DNA from: Geobacteraceae bacterium
Lineage (GTDB): Bacteria; Desulfobacterota; Desulfuromonadia; Geobacterales; Geobacteraceae
Assembly: GCA_009773645.1 (NCBI GenBank)
Contig: WSYB01000057.1
Coordinates: forward strand, 1,760 to 37,115
DNA length: 35,356 nt
Direction of reading: 5' to 3'
The stretch's first letter is position 1. Each line of letters opens with the position of its first letter. The notes under the pieces were generated by a model. The model was given only the letters and a program-made list of their open reading frames with translations. It had not been told where the DNA came from and did no database searches. Made by a program: the position numbers and the translations under genes. Positions 8,203 through 16,396 of the stretch are shown piece after piece.

Positions 8203-8646
8203 ATGGCGAATCCGGAAGCCGAACAACTCTTTGCCAAAGGCTTGAGATCGATTGCGGAAGGAAGCACGCTTGCCGCCCTTGTTAATTTTGAACGGGCGCT
8301 ACAATTGGAAATCAGCCCCGTCTATTGTTCCCATCTTGCCTTCTGCATTGCGAAGGAACGGGGGCAGGTGAAGAAGGGGATCACCCTCTGCCTGGAAGCG
8401 ATAGAGAAAGAACCTGAAAATTCATTGCACTATCTCAACCTCGGAAAAATCCAGCTCATTGCCGGCTGCAAGGCCGATGCGATCGAGACCTTCAGGCAAG
8501 GGTTGAGCCATGAGCCGAACCAACAGATTTTAGACGAATTGTTTAAGCTCGAACCGCGGAACCCTCCGGTCATATCCTTCTTGCACCGGGACAACCCCCT
8601 CAACAAGTACCTGGGCAAAATACTGAAGCGTCTGGGTCTGAGATAA
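8203..8646 (+). CDS. TPR-repeat protein
   Basis: A 147-residue, mostly helical protein with tetratricopeptide-type repeats, seen as EQLFAKGLRSIAEGSTLAAL..., the LCLEAIEKEPENSLHYLNLG repeat, and KADAIETFRQGLSHEPNQQI. There is no signal peptide or membrane segment, so it is likely a cytoplasmic scaffold; its partner is unknown. I chose ATG 8203 (MANPEAEQLF) because GAAGAGGG lies about 8 bases before it. A longer reading from GTG 8158 adds a basic, non-repeat sequence without a good ribosome-binding site. The 177 bases before it hold a short protein-like open stretch ending TEIIEWRAKHRVRTW, perhaps a gene remnant. Confidence 0.8.
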   Translation: MANPEAEQLFAKGLRSIAEGSTLAALVNFERALQLEISPVYCSHLAFCIAKERGQVKKGITLCLEAIEKEPENSLHYLNLGKIQLIAGCKADAIETFRQGLSHEPNQQILDELFKLEPRNPPVISFLHRDNPLNKYLGKILKRLGLR

Positions 8647-8758
8647 CAGGTCACCCTTTCCCTTCCTCTCTCCCCTCCATTAATTTTTCATCCACGCTTA
8701 GACATCCCGCATCCGCATGTTAAAATCTATCCTGAAACCGTCATAAAAGGAGAAAGCC

Positions 8759-9535
8759 ATGAAGCTTAAGGGGAAAGTGGCGCTCGTAACCGGAGCCGGG
8801 CGCGGTCTCGGGCGGGCATCCGCTATTGCGATGGCGCATGAGGGGGCGGATCTGGTCATCGTGAGCAGGACCCCTGCGGAACTTGAAGAGACCGCTCGGG
8901 TCATCATGGATGGGGGCGGCACGGTCGTAATTCTGGAGGCGGATGTGGGGCGGTCCGCGGAAGTGAGGCAGATGGTCGATACTGCCGTGGAAACATTCGG
9001 CAGTATTGATATCCTGATGAACAATGCGGCCATTATAGGTCCGCTCAAGCATCTTTACGAGGTGGAAGAAGGGGAGTGGGACAGGGCCTTCGCCATCAAT
9101 CTCAAGGCCGCCTTTCTCCTTTCAAAAGAGGTCATTCCCCACATGATCCGGCAGGGAAGCGGCAAGATCATCAATGTCACAACGGGAATGGGTGAAATAG
9201 TCATGCCTCCGTTCGGTACTTACTCGGTCACCAAGGCAGGACTTATTCATCTGACCAGGATCATGGCTGAAGAACTCAAGGTGTACAATATCCGGGTAAA
9301 CGGCCTTGATCCGGCAGTCATGGACACCGGCATGCAGGAGGAGATCCGCGGTTTCGGCCCGGCGGTGCTGGGGGAAGAGGTGTTTGAACGTTTTCTGGCC
9401 ATGAAGGAGCGGGGGGAGCTTCTCTCTCCGGATCGTGTGGCGCGGCTGGCGGTATTTCTTGCAACCACGGACAGGGTGACCGGTGAGAACGGCACGGAGA
9501 ACCATTACAGGAAATTCGGCTATACCGGTGGATAG
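8759..9535 (+). CDS. Short-chain dehydrogenase/reductase
   Basis: A 258-residue classical SDR. The cofactor motif TGAGRGLGRA is at residues 11-20, NNAA near residue 90, and the catalytic YSVTK near residue 156. Asp in the ILEADVG segment is in the usual adenine-contact position. At the usual catalytic-serine position the sequence reads NVTTGMG, so a threonine may replace serine. Substrate not assignable. AAAGGAGAAAGCC gives a strong ribosome-binding site before ATG 8759. It is followed on the same strand by the BON and DUF1499 genes. Confidence 0.88.
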   Translation: MKLKGKVALVTGAGRGLGRASAIAMAHEGADLVIVSRTPAELEETARVIMDGGGTVVILEADVGRSAEVRQMVDTAVETFGSIDILMNNAAIIGPLKHLYEVEEGEWDRAFAINLKAAFLLSKEVIPHMIRQGSGKIINVTTGMGEIVMPPFGTYSVTKAGLIHLTRIMAEELKVYNIRVNGLDPAVMDTGMQEEIRGFGPAVLGEEVFERFLAMKERGELLSPDRVARLAVFLATTDRVTGENGTENHYRKFGYTGG

Positions 9536-9623
9536 GAGGGAAGCCGGGATACTGCCGGCCGGGAAACTGACGCACTGCAGGAATCAGGAACATGTGCCGG
9601 CGCTGGGGCAGCCGCGGGGAGGG

Positions 9624-9686
9624 ATGGCAATTGGGGAAGTGATCGGGATGCTGAAAGGGTATCTTAAAGGAGAGGAGGGGCCATGA
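9624..9686 (+). CDS. Possible 20-residue leader ORF overlapping the BON gene
   Basis: An ATG at 9624 opens MAIGEVIGMLKGYLKGEEGP and stops with the TGA inside the ATGA overlap that starts the BON-domain gene at 9683. CGGGGAGGG precedes it. Overlapping start/stop spacing suits translational coupling, but the peptide is short and unrecognised, so this is tentative. Confidence 0.25.
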   Translation: MAIGEVIGMLKGYLKGEEGP

Positions 9687-10408
9687 TCAGTGAAGACAGG
9701 GTTGTAAAAGAGGTGAGGGCCGCCCTGGAACGGGAGCCGCGGGTAAACCTGCACCATTGCCCGGTGGGGATCGATTATGTCGAGGGGGTTGTAATACTGG
9801 AAGGGGAGACGGAGAGTATCGCGGGGAAGAAGCTGGCCCTTGAGCTGGCTGCGGCTGTGCCCGGCGTTACGGGCATCGTGGACCGGCTGCGGGTAGCTCC
9901 CGCTGAACAGATGGAAGACGGAGCCATCCGCGACCATGTCTGTGACGCCCTCATAGTGGAACCGGTGTACAACGATTACACTATCCGGGTTTTAGTCAAG
10001 GAGGCGTGGGAAACGGCCAGGGAAGTGCAGTTGGAACCCGCCGGTGCCATCGAAGTGGAGGTGACGGATGGGGTGGTGACCCTGAACGGACGGGTGGGAA
10101 GTCTCTCCCATAAGCGGCTGGCCGGGGTGCTGGCATGGTGGGTGCCGGGGAGCAGGGACGTGGTCAACGGCCTGGAGGTAGTTCCCCCCATGGGGGACAA
10201 CGACGATGAAGTGCGGGATGCGGTGCGCCTCGTACTGGAAAAGGACCCTTTTGTCAACGCGTCCCAGATCCGGATCACCTGCCGCGACTGCGTGGTCACC
10301 CTCGATGGGGTTGTAACGAAGCCGAAGGAACGGGATATGGCGGAAGCCGACGCCTGGTATGTCTTCGGGGTGGACAGGGTCATCAACAACCTCGAAGTTG
10401 TGGAGTAG
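9683..10408 (+). CDS. Triple BON-domain protein
   Basis: A 241-residue protein of three BON domains in a row (about 1-75, 80-165 and 170-241). Each has the pattern of a charged helix (RVVKEVRAALE, AIRDHVCDALI, EVRDAVRLVLEKDP), then a beta hairpin of the type VEGVVILEGETES or DCVVTLDGVVTKPKERD, and a final VxxVxNxLxV strand (VDRVINNLEVVE). BON domains bind phospholipid or other ligands in OsmY-type stress proteins, but this one has no signal peptide and is probably cytoplasmic. AAAGGAGAGGAGGGGCC gives a strong ribosome-binding site. Confidence 0.9.
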   Translation: MISEDRVVKEVRAALEREPRVNLHHCPVGIDYVEGVVILEGETESIAGKKLALELAAAVPGVTGIVDRLRVAPAEQMEDGAIRDHVCDALIVEPVYNDYTIRVLVKEAWETAREVQLEPAGAIEVEVTDGVVTLNGRVGSLSHKRLAGVLAWWVPGSRDVVNGLEVVPPMGDNDDEVRDAVRLVLEKDPFVNASQIRITCRDCVVTLDGVVTKPKERDMAEADAWYVFGVDRVINNLEVVE

Positions 10409-10450
10409 GAGCGGCGGCTCCTGCGTTATTTACGCATGTCGGGAGGAAGC

Positions 10451-11230
10451 ATGACTGAGAATCAGGCAAGTGTTCACGGCAAGAAGGTGGAGCGGGGCCG
10501 AAGCGGCTGGCGCCTGGCCCTGACGGGCATAAACCTTGCCCTGCTTGCCGCCGTCGTCGCCCTGGCGGCCGGGTTCGGCAGCCGGTTCGGGCTCTGGCAT
10601 TTCAGGACCGGCTTTGAAATCCTGAAATGGTCCGCTTACGGCGGCTTGGCCGCCGCCCTGGTTTCGCTGGCAGCCGCCGTTCTGTCCGGGAAAGGGCGAT
10701 ATTGGAAAGGGGTTCTCGTCTCCCTTATCGGGGTTCTGGGGGGTGTTCTGATCTTTGCCGTGCCTCTCTCTTGGCGGCTTACCGCCCAGCGCGTCCCTCC
10801 GATCCACGACATTACCACCGACATCGTGAATCCCCCGCAGTTTGTGTCCATACTGCCGCTGCGCAAGGATGCCCCCAATCCGGCCGAGTACGGCGGACCC
10901 GAGATCGCTGTAAAGCAGCGCGCCGCCTATCCTAATCTGAAAACCGTGGTGCTGAACGCCCCGCCGGCGCAGGCTTTTGAACGGTCTCTCGACGCCGTGC
11001 GCCGGATGGGATGGCAGATCGTTGCCGCTGAACCGAAGGATGGGCGCATCGAGGCGACGGACACTACCTTCTGGTTCGGCTTCAAGGACGACATCGTGAT
11101 CCGGGTTGCCCCAGCGGGTCACCGTTCCCTCGTGGATGTCCGGTCGGTCTCGCGGGTGGGGAGGAGTGATGTCGGCACCAACGCCAAACGTATTCGTAAC
11201 TACCTCCGCATGCTGACCGCCGGCGGCTAG
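10451..11230 (+). CDS. DUF1499 membrane protein
   Basis: About 259 residues. Three hydrophobic segments lie in the first 115 residues (LALTGINLALLAAVVALAAG, AYGGLAAALVSLAAAVL, GVLVSLIGVLGGVLIFAVPL). A soluble DUF1499 domain follows from about residue 120, with the family features PPIHDITTDIVNPPQF, EATDTTFWFGFKDDIVIRV, then VDVRSVSRVGRSDVGTNAKR. Function of the family is unknown. ATG 10451 is preferred over ATG 10436 because GGGAGGA sits 6 bases before 10451 and nothing comparable precedes 10436. It follows the BON gene by 42 bases on the same strand, so the SDR, BON and DUF1499 genes may form one unit. Confidence 0.88.
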   Translation: MTENQASVHGKKVERGRSGWRLALTGINLALLAAVVALAAGFGSRFGLWHFRTGFEILKWSAYGGLAAALVSLAAAVLSGKGRYWKGVLVSLIGVLGGVLIFAVPLSWRLTAQRVPPIHDITTDIVNPPQFVSILPLRKDAPNPAEYGGPEIAVKQRAAYPNLKTVVLNAPPAQAFERSLDAVRRMGWQIVAAEPKDGRIEATDTTFWFGFKDDIVIRVAPAGHRSLVDVRSVSRVGRSDVGTNAKRIRNYLRMLTAGG

Positions 11231-11290
11231 AGACGCCCCCCCGCCCCATAATCTCCCCCTTGGAGCAAATAAACCTAGATAAAGCATTTG

Positions 11291-11422
11291 AACACGGATC
11301 AAATCTGATTTATACGGATTTTCACGGATTTATACGATTAAGAGCATTAACCCAATAGGTTGAGGCATTAAGCCGGTATATGTCTTTGGTTTATCTGTGT
11401 TAATCCGTGTAAATCCGTGTCC
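11291..11422. repeat. ACGGATTT-type inverted-repeat element
   Basis: The left side carries several ACGGAT/ACGGATTT copies (11293-11334) and the right side their complement, ATCTGTGTTAATCCGTGT followed by AAATCCGTGTCC (11391-11422). It fills most of the 327-bp gap between the DUF1499 gene and manC; no coding frame was seen there. A similar repeat built on CACGAAT lies at 23642-23700. Confidence 0.75.
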
Positions 11423-11557
11423 TATTGCCGTTTTTAGAATAAAACCTCTGAAAAGCGTAATCCTTGCCGTTGACCGGGTTACTGTGGTATAAAAATACAT
11501 GGAAGGAGACCTGTCAGGTCTTCTCCTTCTCATCGTATGTACCGGGAGGATCTATAC

Positions 11558-12634
11558 ATGTATGTCGTCATTCTCGCCGGGGGGGCCGGCACCCGTTTCT
11601 GGCCTCTTTCCCGGAAGAAACACCCAAAACAGCTGATGTCCGTTTTTGGCGGCAAGTCCATGCTGCAAAGGACCGTGGAGAGGGTTTTACCCCTCCATCC
11701 CAAGCGGATCCTGATAATAACCAACACCGTTCAGGCGAAAGAGACCGCCGAGCAGCTGGAATACCTGAAACATGTTCCGATCGACATTATCGAAGAACCG
11801 GTCGGGCGCAATACCGCCCCGGCCATCGGGCTTGCCGCGGCCATAATCGCCCGGCACGACCCGGATGCGATCATGGCGGTCCTTCCCGCCGATCATTATA
11901 TTGTGAATGAAGAGGAATTCAGGGCGACTATCCTCCGGGCGAAGGGGGCGGCGTTGAACGGCTATCTGATCACACTGGGGATCACGCCGGACAGGCCCGA
12001 AACCGGGTACGGCTATATCGAGGCGGAAATGGCCCTGCGCGGCGACGGACCCTATCCGGTGACCCGCTTTGTGGAAAAGCCTTTTTTCGAAAAGGCGCTG
12101 GAGTTCCTGACCGCCGGCAATTTTTTCTGGAACAGCGGCATGTTTGTCTGGCAGGTCCCGGTCATCCTCAATGGAATAAAAGCCCACATGCCTGAACTCC
12201 ACGGGAGCCTCATGAAGCTCGATTTTTCCGCCGACGTATGGGAATTGGCCGACCTGAAGCCGCAGATAGCGGCTATTTACGGCGAAATCAAAGGTGAATC
12301 CATCGACTACGGGGTCATGGAGAAGGCGAAGAATGTAGAGGTCATCCCCGCGGACTTCGGCTGGAGCGATGTGGGGAGCTGGCGTGCGCTCCCCGAGGTC
12401 ATCGCGCCGGATGGCGCCGGAAACGTCCTTATTGATGCCGGTGAAGCGGTAAATATCGATTCCCGAGGATGCCTGGCCTATGGTGGCGGCAAACTGGTCG
12501 CCCTGGTGGGAGTGGAGAACCTGATCATCGTGAATACCGGCGATGCACTGATGGTCTGCGCGGAAGAACGCGCGCAGGAGGTGAAGAAGGTGGTGGAGGA
12601 GCTGGAACGGAAGGGACTTCAGGAATACTTGTAA
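11558..12634 (+). CDS. manC: Mannose-1-phosphate guanylyltransferase (no isomerase domain)
   Basis: About 358 residues. It makes GDP-mannose from mannose-1-phosphate and GTP. The nucleotidyl-transferase signature AGGAGTRFWPLSRKKHPKQL is at residues 7-26. GRNTAPAIGLAA, LPADHYI, ETGYGYIEA, FVEKP, NSGMFVW and the metal-site DFGWSDVGSW follow in the usual order, then a C-terminal beta-helix. ATG 11558 is chosen because GGGAGGA precedes it by 8 bases and it gives the standard MYVVILAGG start; ATG 11537 lies upstream of that ribosome-binding site. The protein ends where AlgA-type enzymes would continue into the cupin isomerase, and that domain is the gene at 7660-8025. Confidence 0.95.
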   Translation: MYVVILAGGAGTRFWPLSRKKHPKQLMSVFGGKSMLQRTVERVLPLHPKRILIITNTVQAKETAEQLEYLKHVPIDIIEEPVGRNTAPAIGLAAAIIARHDPDAIMAVLPADHYIVNEEEFRATILRAKGAALNGYLITLGITPDRPETGYGYIEAEMALRGDGPYPVTRFVEKPFFEKALEFLTAGNFFWNSGMFVWQVPVILNGIKAHMPELHGSLMKLDFSADVWELADLKPQIAAIYGEIKGESIDYGVMEKAKNVEVIPADFGWSDVGSWRALPEVIAPDGAGNVLIDAGEAVNIDSRGCLAYGGGKLVALVGVENLIIVNTGDALMVCAEERAQEVKKVVEELERKGLQEYL

Positions 12635-12645
12635 AACGTTTAGTA

Positions 12646-12701
12646 GTGAAGGGTGAAGGGTGAGGGGTGAGGGGTGAGGGGCGAGGGGCGAGGGGCGAGG
12701 G
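12646..12701. repeat. Heptamer tandem repeat GTGAAGG/GTGAGGG/GCGAGGG
   Basis: Eight consecutive 7-bp units drift from GTGAAGG (two) to GTGAGGG (three) to GCGAGGG (three), ending 4 bases before the AOR start codon. The last units provide the only Shine-Dalgarno-like GAGG for that gene. A start at 12667 would place the repeat inside the protein as RGEGRGARGEGR; the conserved N-terminus begins after it. Confidence 0.92.
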
Positions 12702-12705
12702 GCGA

Positions 12706-14445
12706 ATGTGCGGATGGACTGGGAACATACTGAAGGTTGACCTGACGGGGGGTAAAATCTGGCGGGAGGAGATCCCGGCGGAGCTGCTCCATGCCTACCT
12801 GGGAGGGCGCGGGCTAGGGGTGCGGCTTTTGCGTGACCGGTTCCGGTGCGACCCGTTTGAGCCGGCGATGCCGCTCATCTTTGCCGTTGGGCCCCTGTGT
12901 GGCACTGCTGCTCCCACTGCCGCCCGTCTGACCGTGGTGTCCCGCTCCCCCCTGACCGGGACCGTTTACGACTGTTCCGCCGGGGGGCGGTTTGCCTGGC
13001 GCTTGAAGGCCGCCGGGCTGGACGCCCTCTTTATCTTTGGGGAAAGCGCGACTCCCGTGGCGCTGGCCATCAACGGCGAGAGCGCCGAACTGATTCCTGC
13101 CGGAAACCTGTGGGGAGAGACCGTGCATAATACCGTCAGCGCCCTGGCCTGCCGAGGGAGCGTGGCGGCCATCGGTCCGGCCGGGGAGAACGGGGTCCTG
13201 TTCGCCAACATCATGATGGGTGAGGGGAATTCGGTGGGGCGCGGCGGCTTGGGCACGGTGATGGGGAGAAAACGGCTCAAGGCCATCGCGGTGGATGGCG
13301 ACCTGAAAACGGGCATTGCCGACCGGGAGCGGTTCGAGCATGCCCGTCAGGACGTGATGCGCCTCTTCCGGGCCTCGCCGGTCATCTATGGCGAACTGGG
13401 GATAGCCGAGTACGGGACCCCGGCGCTCGTTGACCTGATGCGCCAGCGGCGCATGGCCCCCACCGAAAATTTCAGGAAGACCGTGTTTGCAGAGTCGGAC
13501 AACTATTCCGGGCCGGCAATCCGGAGAGAATGCGGCGCAAAAAAGGACGGCTGCTACGGCTGTCCCATCCAGTGCAAGAAGAGCACGCCAGCAGGGGAGC
13601 ACCTTCCCGAGTACGAGACCGTTTCCCACTTCGGCGCCCTGAACGGGATCGCCGACCTTTCGGCCATCGTCAGGTCCAATACCCTCTGCAACGAGCTGGG
13701 ACTGGATACCATCTCCGCCGCCGCCACGCTTTCGGCCTGGGGGGAGGCAAGGGGACGGTTCCCCGACGGGGCGGAAGTTACCTCACTCCTTGCCGATATC
13801 GCCCATCTCCGCGGGGAAGGAGAGCTGCTCTCCCTCGGATCGCGAAGGGTGGCGGAGGCCCTCGGTAAACCGGGTCTTTCCATGAGCGTCAAGTCCCAGG
13901 AACTTCCCGCCTACGACCCCCGCGGTGCTTACGGTATGGCCCTTGCCTACTGCACCAGCAACCGGGGCGGGTGCCACCTGCGCGCCTACCCCATCTCCCA
14001 CGAGATACTGAGGAAGCCGGTGGCCACCGACCGCTTTTCCTTTTCCGGCAAGGCCCGCATCATCAAGATCGCCGAAGACACCAACGCCGCGGTAGATTCC
14101 CTGGTGGCCTGCAAGTTCTCCTTCTTCGGCGCGACCCTGGAGGAGTATGGCGAGCTCCTCTCTGCCACGACCGGGATGGAGTATTCGCCTCAGTGGCTGA
14201 AGGAGATCGGCGAGCGCATCTACCTCACCGAGCGGTTCTACAACTGCGCCAACGGCTTTACCGCGAAAGACGACTTCCTGCCGGAGCGGTTTTACACGGA
14301 GCCGGGCTCCAGCGGCGAGGGAATAGAAATTTCCCCTATCGACAAGGCGCGTTTCACGGAAGAGCTGGACAAGTACTACCGGATCCGCGGCCTCACCCCG
14401 GAGGGGACCTTTGCCGATCCTGATTTCCTGGAGCGGCAGCCGTGA
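12706..14445 (+). CDS. Tungsten-dependent aldehyde:ferredoxin oxidoreductase
   Basis: A 579-residue AOR-family enzyme that in this family oxidises aldehydes to acids (or the reverse) with ferredoxin and tungsten-bis-pyranopterin. The N-terminus MCGWTGNILKVDLTGGKI and GGRGLGVRLLRDR are typical. The cofactor-binding segment SRSPLTGTVYDCSAGGRF follows. The [4Fe-4S] ligands are Cys283, Cys286 and Cys290 (DGCYGCPIQCKK) plus Cys469 (VACKFSFFG). ATG 12706 is chosen over ATG 12667 because the family N-terminus begins there. It lies 71 bases after manC on the same strand and converges on the tyrosine phenol-lyase gene. Substrate unknown; the aldehyde partner pathway is not visible. Confidence 0.93.
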   Translation: MCGWTGNILKVDLTGGKIWREEIPAELLHAYLGGRGLGVRLLRDRFRCDPFEPAMPLIFAVGPLCGTAAPTAARLTVVSRSPLTGTVYDCSAGGRFAWRLKAAGLDALFIFGESATPVALAINGESAELIPAGNLWGETVHNTVSALACRGSVAAIGPAGENGVLFANIMMGEGNSVGRGGLGTVMGRKRLKAIAVDGDLKTGIADRERFEHARQDVMRLFRASPVIYGELGIAEYGTPALVDLMRQRRMAPTENFRKTVFAESDNYSGPAIRRECGAKKDGCYGCPIQCKKSTPAGEHLPEYETVSHFGALNGIADLSAIVRSNTLCNELGLDTISAAATLSAWGEARGRFPDGAEVTSLLADIAHLRGEGELLSLGSRRVAEALGKPGLSMSVKSQELPAYDPRGAYGMALAYCTSNRGGCHLRAYPISHEILRKPVATDRFSFSGKARIIKIAEDTNAAVDSLVACKFSFFGATLEEYGELLSATTGMEYSPQWLKEIGERIYLTERFYNCANGFTAKDDFLPERFYTEPGSSGEGIEISPIDKARFTEELDKYYRIRGLTPEGTFADPDFLERQP

Positions 14446-14534
14446 CGGCACATTGCCCCTCCACGGGTTAGTCAGTCCCGTCCGGTACGCTCCCGTTAGT
14501 GGTCCGACCCCAGAGAGCCTGTTTCCAAGCAGGG

Positions 14535-16193
14535 CTATCTGATAAGCCGGCCCCCGATGGGGGTAAATCTCATCAGAAAAAAACGTAACGAACCGGCGGG
14601 CGGCTCCCAGGCAATTTCCAGACCGTTGATCCTCTCTCTCATCCGGTACAGTTCGATGATTTTTTCCGCCACGTAATCCATGTGCGATTGGGTATAAACC
14701 CGGCGCGGGATGGTGAGCCTGACCAGCTCCAGTTCGGGGAAATGCTGTGAGCCGCTATCCTTGTCGCGTCCGGCGGAAACGATCCCCCGTTCCATGGTCC
14801 GAACGCCGCTGTGGAGGTAGACGGCACTGGCCAGGGCCTGGGCCGGGAACTGCTCCTGGGGGAGATGGGGCAGGAACTTCTTGGCATCGATGAAAACCGC
14901 GTGTCCCCCTACCGGAAGGACGATAGGCACGCCGCCATCCTGCAGGAGCTCCCCCAGATAGCGGGTCTGCCCGATACGATAGGCGATCCAGTTGTCATCG
15001 ATACATTCACGGATCCCCTGCGTCAGCGCTTCCATGCTGTAGCCCGCCATGCCGCCATAGGTAGGAAACCCTTCGAAGTCCACCAGCATTTCGCGCGCCT
15101 TGGCGGCCTTGTCCCGGTCGTTGAGCGCCAGGAAGCCGCCGATATTGACCAGATGATCCTTCTTGGAGCTCATGGTGCAGCCGTCGGTCAAGCTCCCCAT
15201 TTCGCGGACAATGGCGGCGACGCTCATTTCCCGGTAACCCTCCTCGCGTTGCTGGATGAAATAGGCGTTTTCCACCAGGCGAGTGGCGTCCAGCAGGAGC
15301 GGGATACCATGCCTTTGGGTCACTGCCCGCAGCGCCTTCAGGTTTTCCATGGAAAAGGGCTGTCCACCGGCCATGTTCACGCATCCTTCGAGATGCAGAT
15401 AGGCGATGTGCCGCGGTCCGTGAACTTTGCCCCAGCGGGCGATACAGTCGTCGATCAGTTTCTGGAGCTTGTCGAGATCGATATTTCCCTTGAACGGATG
15501 CCAAGCCGTTGAATCGTGGGCCTGATCGATGATGATATCCCTGAAAACTCCGCCGGCCCGCAGGATATGGACCTTGGTGGTGGTAAAGTACATGTTTTTC
15601 GGCACATAGATCGGATCGCCCGGGTACTGCTCCAGCAGCGGCTTGATGAAGATCGTCGAGACGATATGCTCCGCTCCCCTCCCTTGGTGAGTGGGGACGA
15701 CTTCCTGCCAGCCGTACACTTCCTGAATCGCCTTTTCCAGAGGATAATAGCTGCGGGAACCGGCATAATCCTCGTTCCCTTTCAGCATCGCCGACCACTG
15801 CAGGTCGCTCATGGCGGAAGTGCCGCTGTCGGTGAGAAGGTCGATGTGGATGACAACCCTTTTGTCCTCTTTCAGCAGGAACGTGTTGTAGCCGGCCTCT
15901 TCGATCGCCTCCAGGCGTACGTCGCCGGGAGGGCAGCCATGGCCGCGCAGTTCAACGCTCTTGACGCGGTACGGCTCAGGAGGATGAACCGGCCAGGGTG
16001 CAAGGAGCCCTTCCGGCGTGCCACCGCCGCGCAGTGCCAGGATTTTTTCCAGATCCCCCAGGGGGTCGCCCGGCCGCAGCACCCGCTGACAGCCGGCAAT
16101 CCGTCCGGCCGCAATCTCCATCTGCCGAGCAGCGGAAAGGTTGCCGTCCCCTTGTCTGAAGCTGATTTTTTCGACATCCAGTTTTACTTTCAT
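14535..16193 (-). CDS. Tyrosine phenol-lyase with an N-terminal extension
   Basis: A 552-residue PLP-dependent beta-eliminating lyase, closer to tyrosine phenol-lyase (about 456 residues) than to tryptophanase. The PLP lysine is Lys345 in CTMSSKKDHLVNIGGFL. Other landmarks are LLTDSGTSAMSD, PTHQGRGAEH, NMYFTTTK, LDATRLVENAYF, GGHAVFIDAKKF, HSGVRTMERGIVSAGR (the Arg here is the TPL phenol-site residue), VRLTIPRRVYT and LRFFLMRF. TPL would split L-tyrosine into phenol, pyruvate and ammonia. Family similarity starts only near residue 72 (PEPYRVKSV); residues 1-71 have no counterpart in the characterised enzyme. GGAGG 7 bases upstream supports ATG 16193; a TTG at 16199 is less likely. Confidence 0.9.
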   Translation of the reverse strand: MKVKLDVEKISFRQGDGNLSAARQMEIAAGRIAGCQRVLRPGDPLGDLEKILALRGGGTPEGLLAPWPVHPPEPYRVKSVELRGHGCPPGDVRLEAIEEAGYNTFLLKEDKRVVIHIDLLTDSGTSAMSDLQWSAMLKGNEDYAGSRSYYPLEKAIQEVYGWQEVVPTHQGRGAEHIVSTIFIKPLLEQYPGDPIYVPKNMYFTTTKVHILRAGGVFRDIIIDQAHDSTAWHPFKGNIDLDKLQKLIDDCIARWGKVHGPRHIAYLHLEGCVNMAGGQPFSMENLKALRAVTQRHGIPLLLDATRLVENAYFIQQREEGYREMSVAAIVREMGSLTDGCTMSSKKDHLVNIGGFLALNDRDKAAKAREMLVDFEGFPTYGGMAGYSMEALTQGIRECIDDNWIAYRIGQTRYLGELLQDGGVPIVLPVGGHAVFIDAKKFLPHLPQEQFPAQALASAVYLHSGVRTMERGIVSAGRDKDSGSQHFPELELVRLTIPRRVYTQSHMDYVAEKIIELYRMRERINGLEIAWEPPAGSLRFFLMRFTPIGGRLIR

Positions 16194-16396
16194 GGGCAAT
16201 CCTCCCGCTTGTTTTTACAACTCATAAATTAATCCCTTTTGGGGAACCGTTGCTGCGCTTTGACCGGGGCCTTATAAGGGTTGGACATTTAAGTTGTTTT
16301 CAGTGGGTACTTTGATATTTGGAGACGCGAGCCTGTTATTTTCCTTCGGCACGGTAACGGTGCGGACCCGCATGCCGGGTGGTTATCCCAAGTCAC

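Noticed and set aside
10430-11302. A 290-residue open frame antisense to the DUF1499 gene
   Set aside because: The plus-strand reading has membrane segments and DUF1499 features; the antisense one has neither a ribosome-binding site nor recognisable domains.
14535-16193. Tryptophanase as the name for the beta-eliminating lyase
   Set aside because: The segments KKDHLVNIGGFL, GVRTMERG and RFFLMRF match tyrosine phenol-lyase better than tryptophanase.
14811-16232. Two open frames of over 230 residues on the plus strand across the TPL gene
   Set aside because: They are mirror frames of a well-conserved enzyme gene.
16200-16396. Possible sigma54 promoter upstream of the TPL gene
   Set aside because: No GG-N10-GC pair fitting the consensus with correct spacing was found; a weak sigma70 site could not be chosen either.
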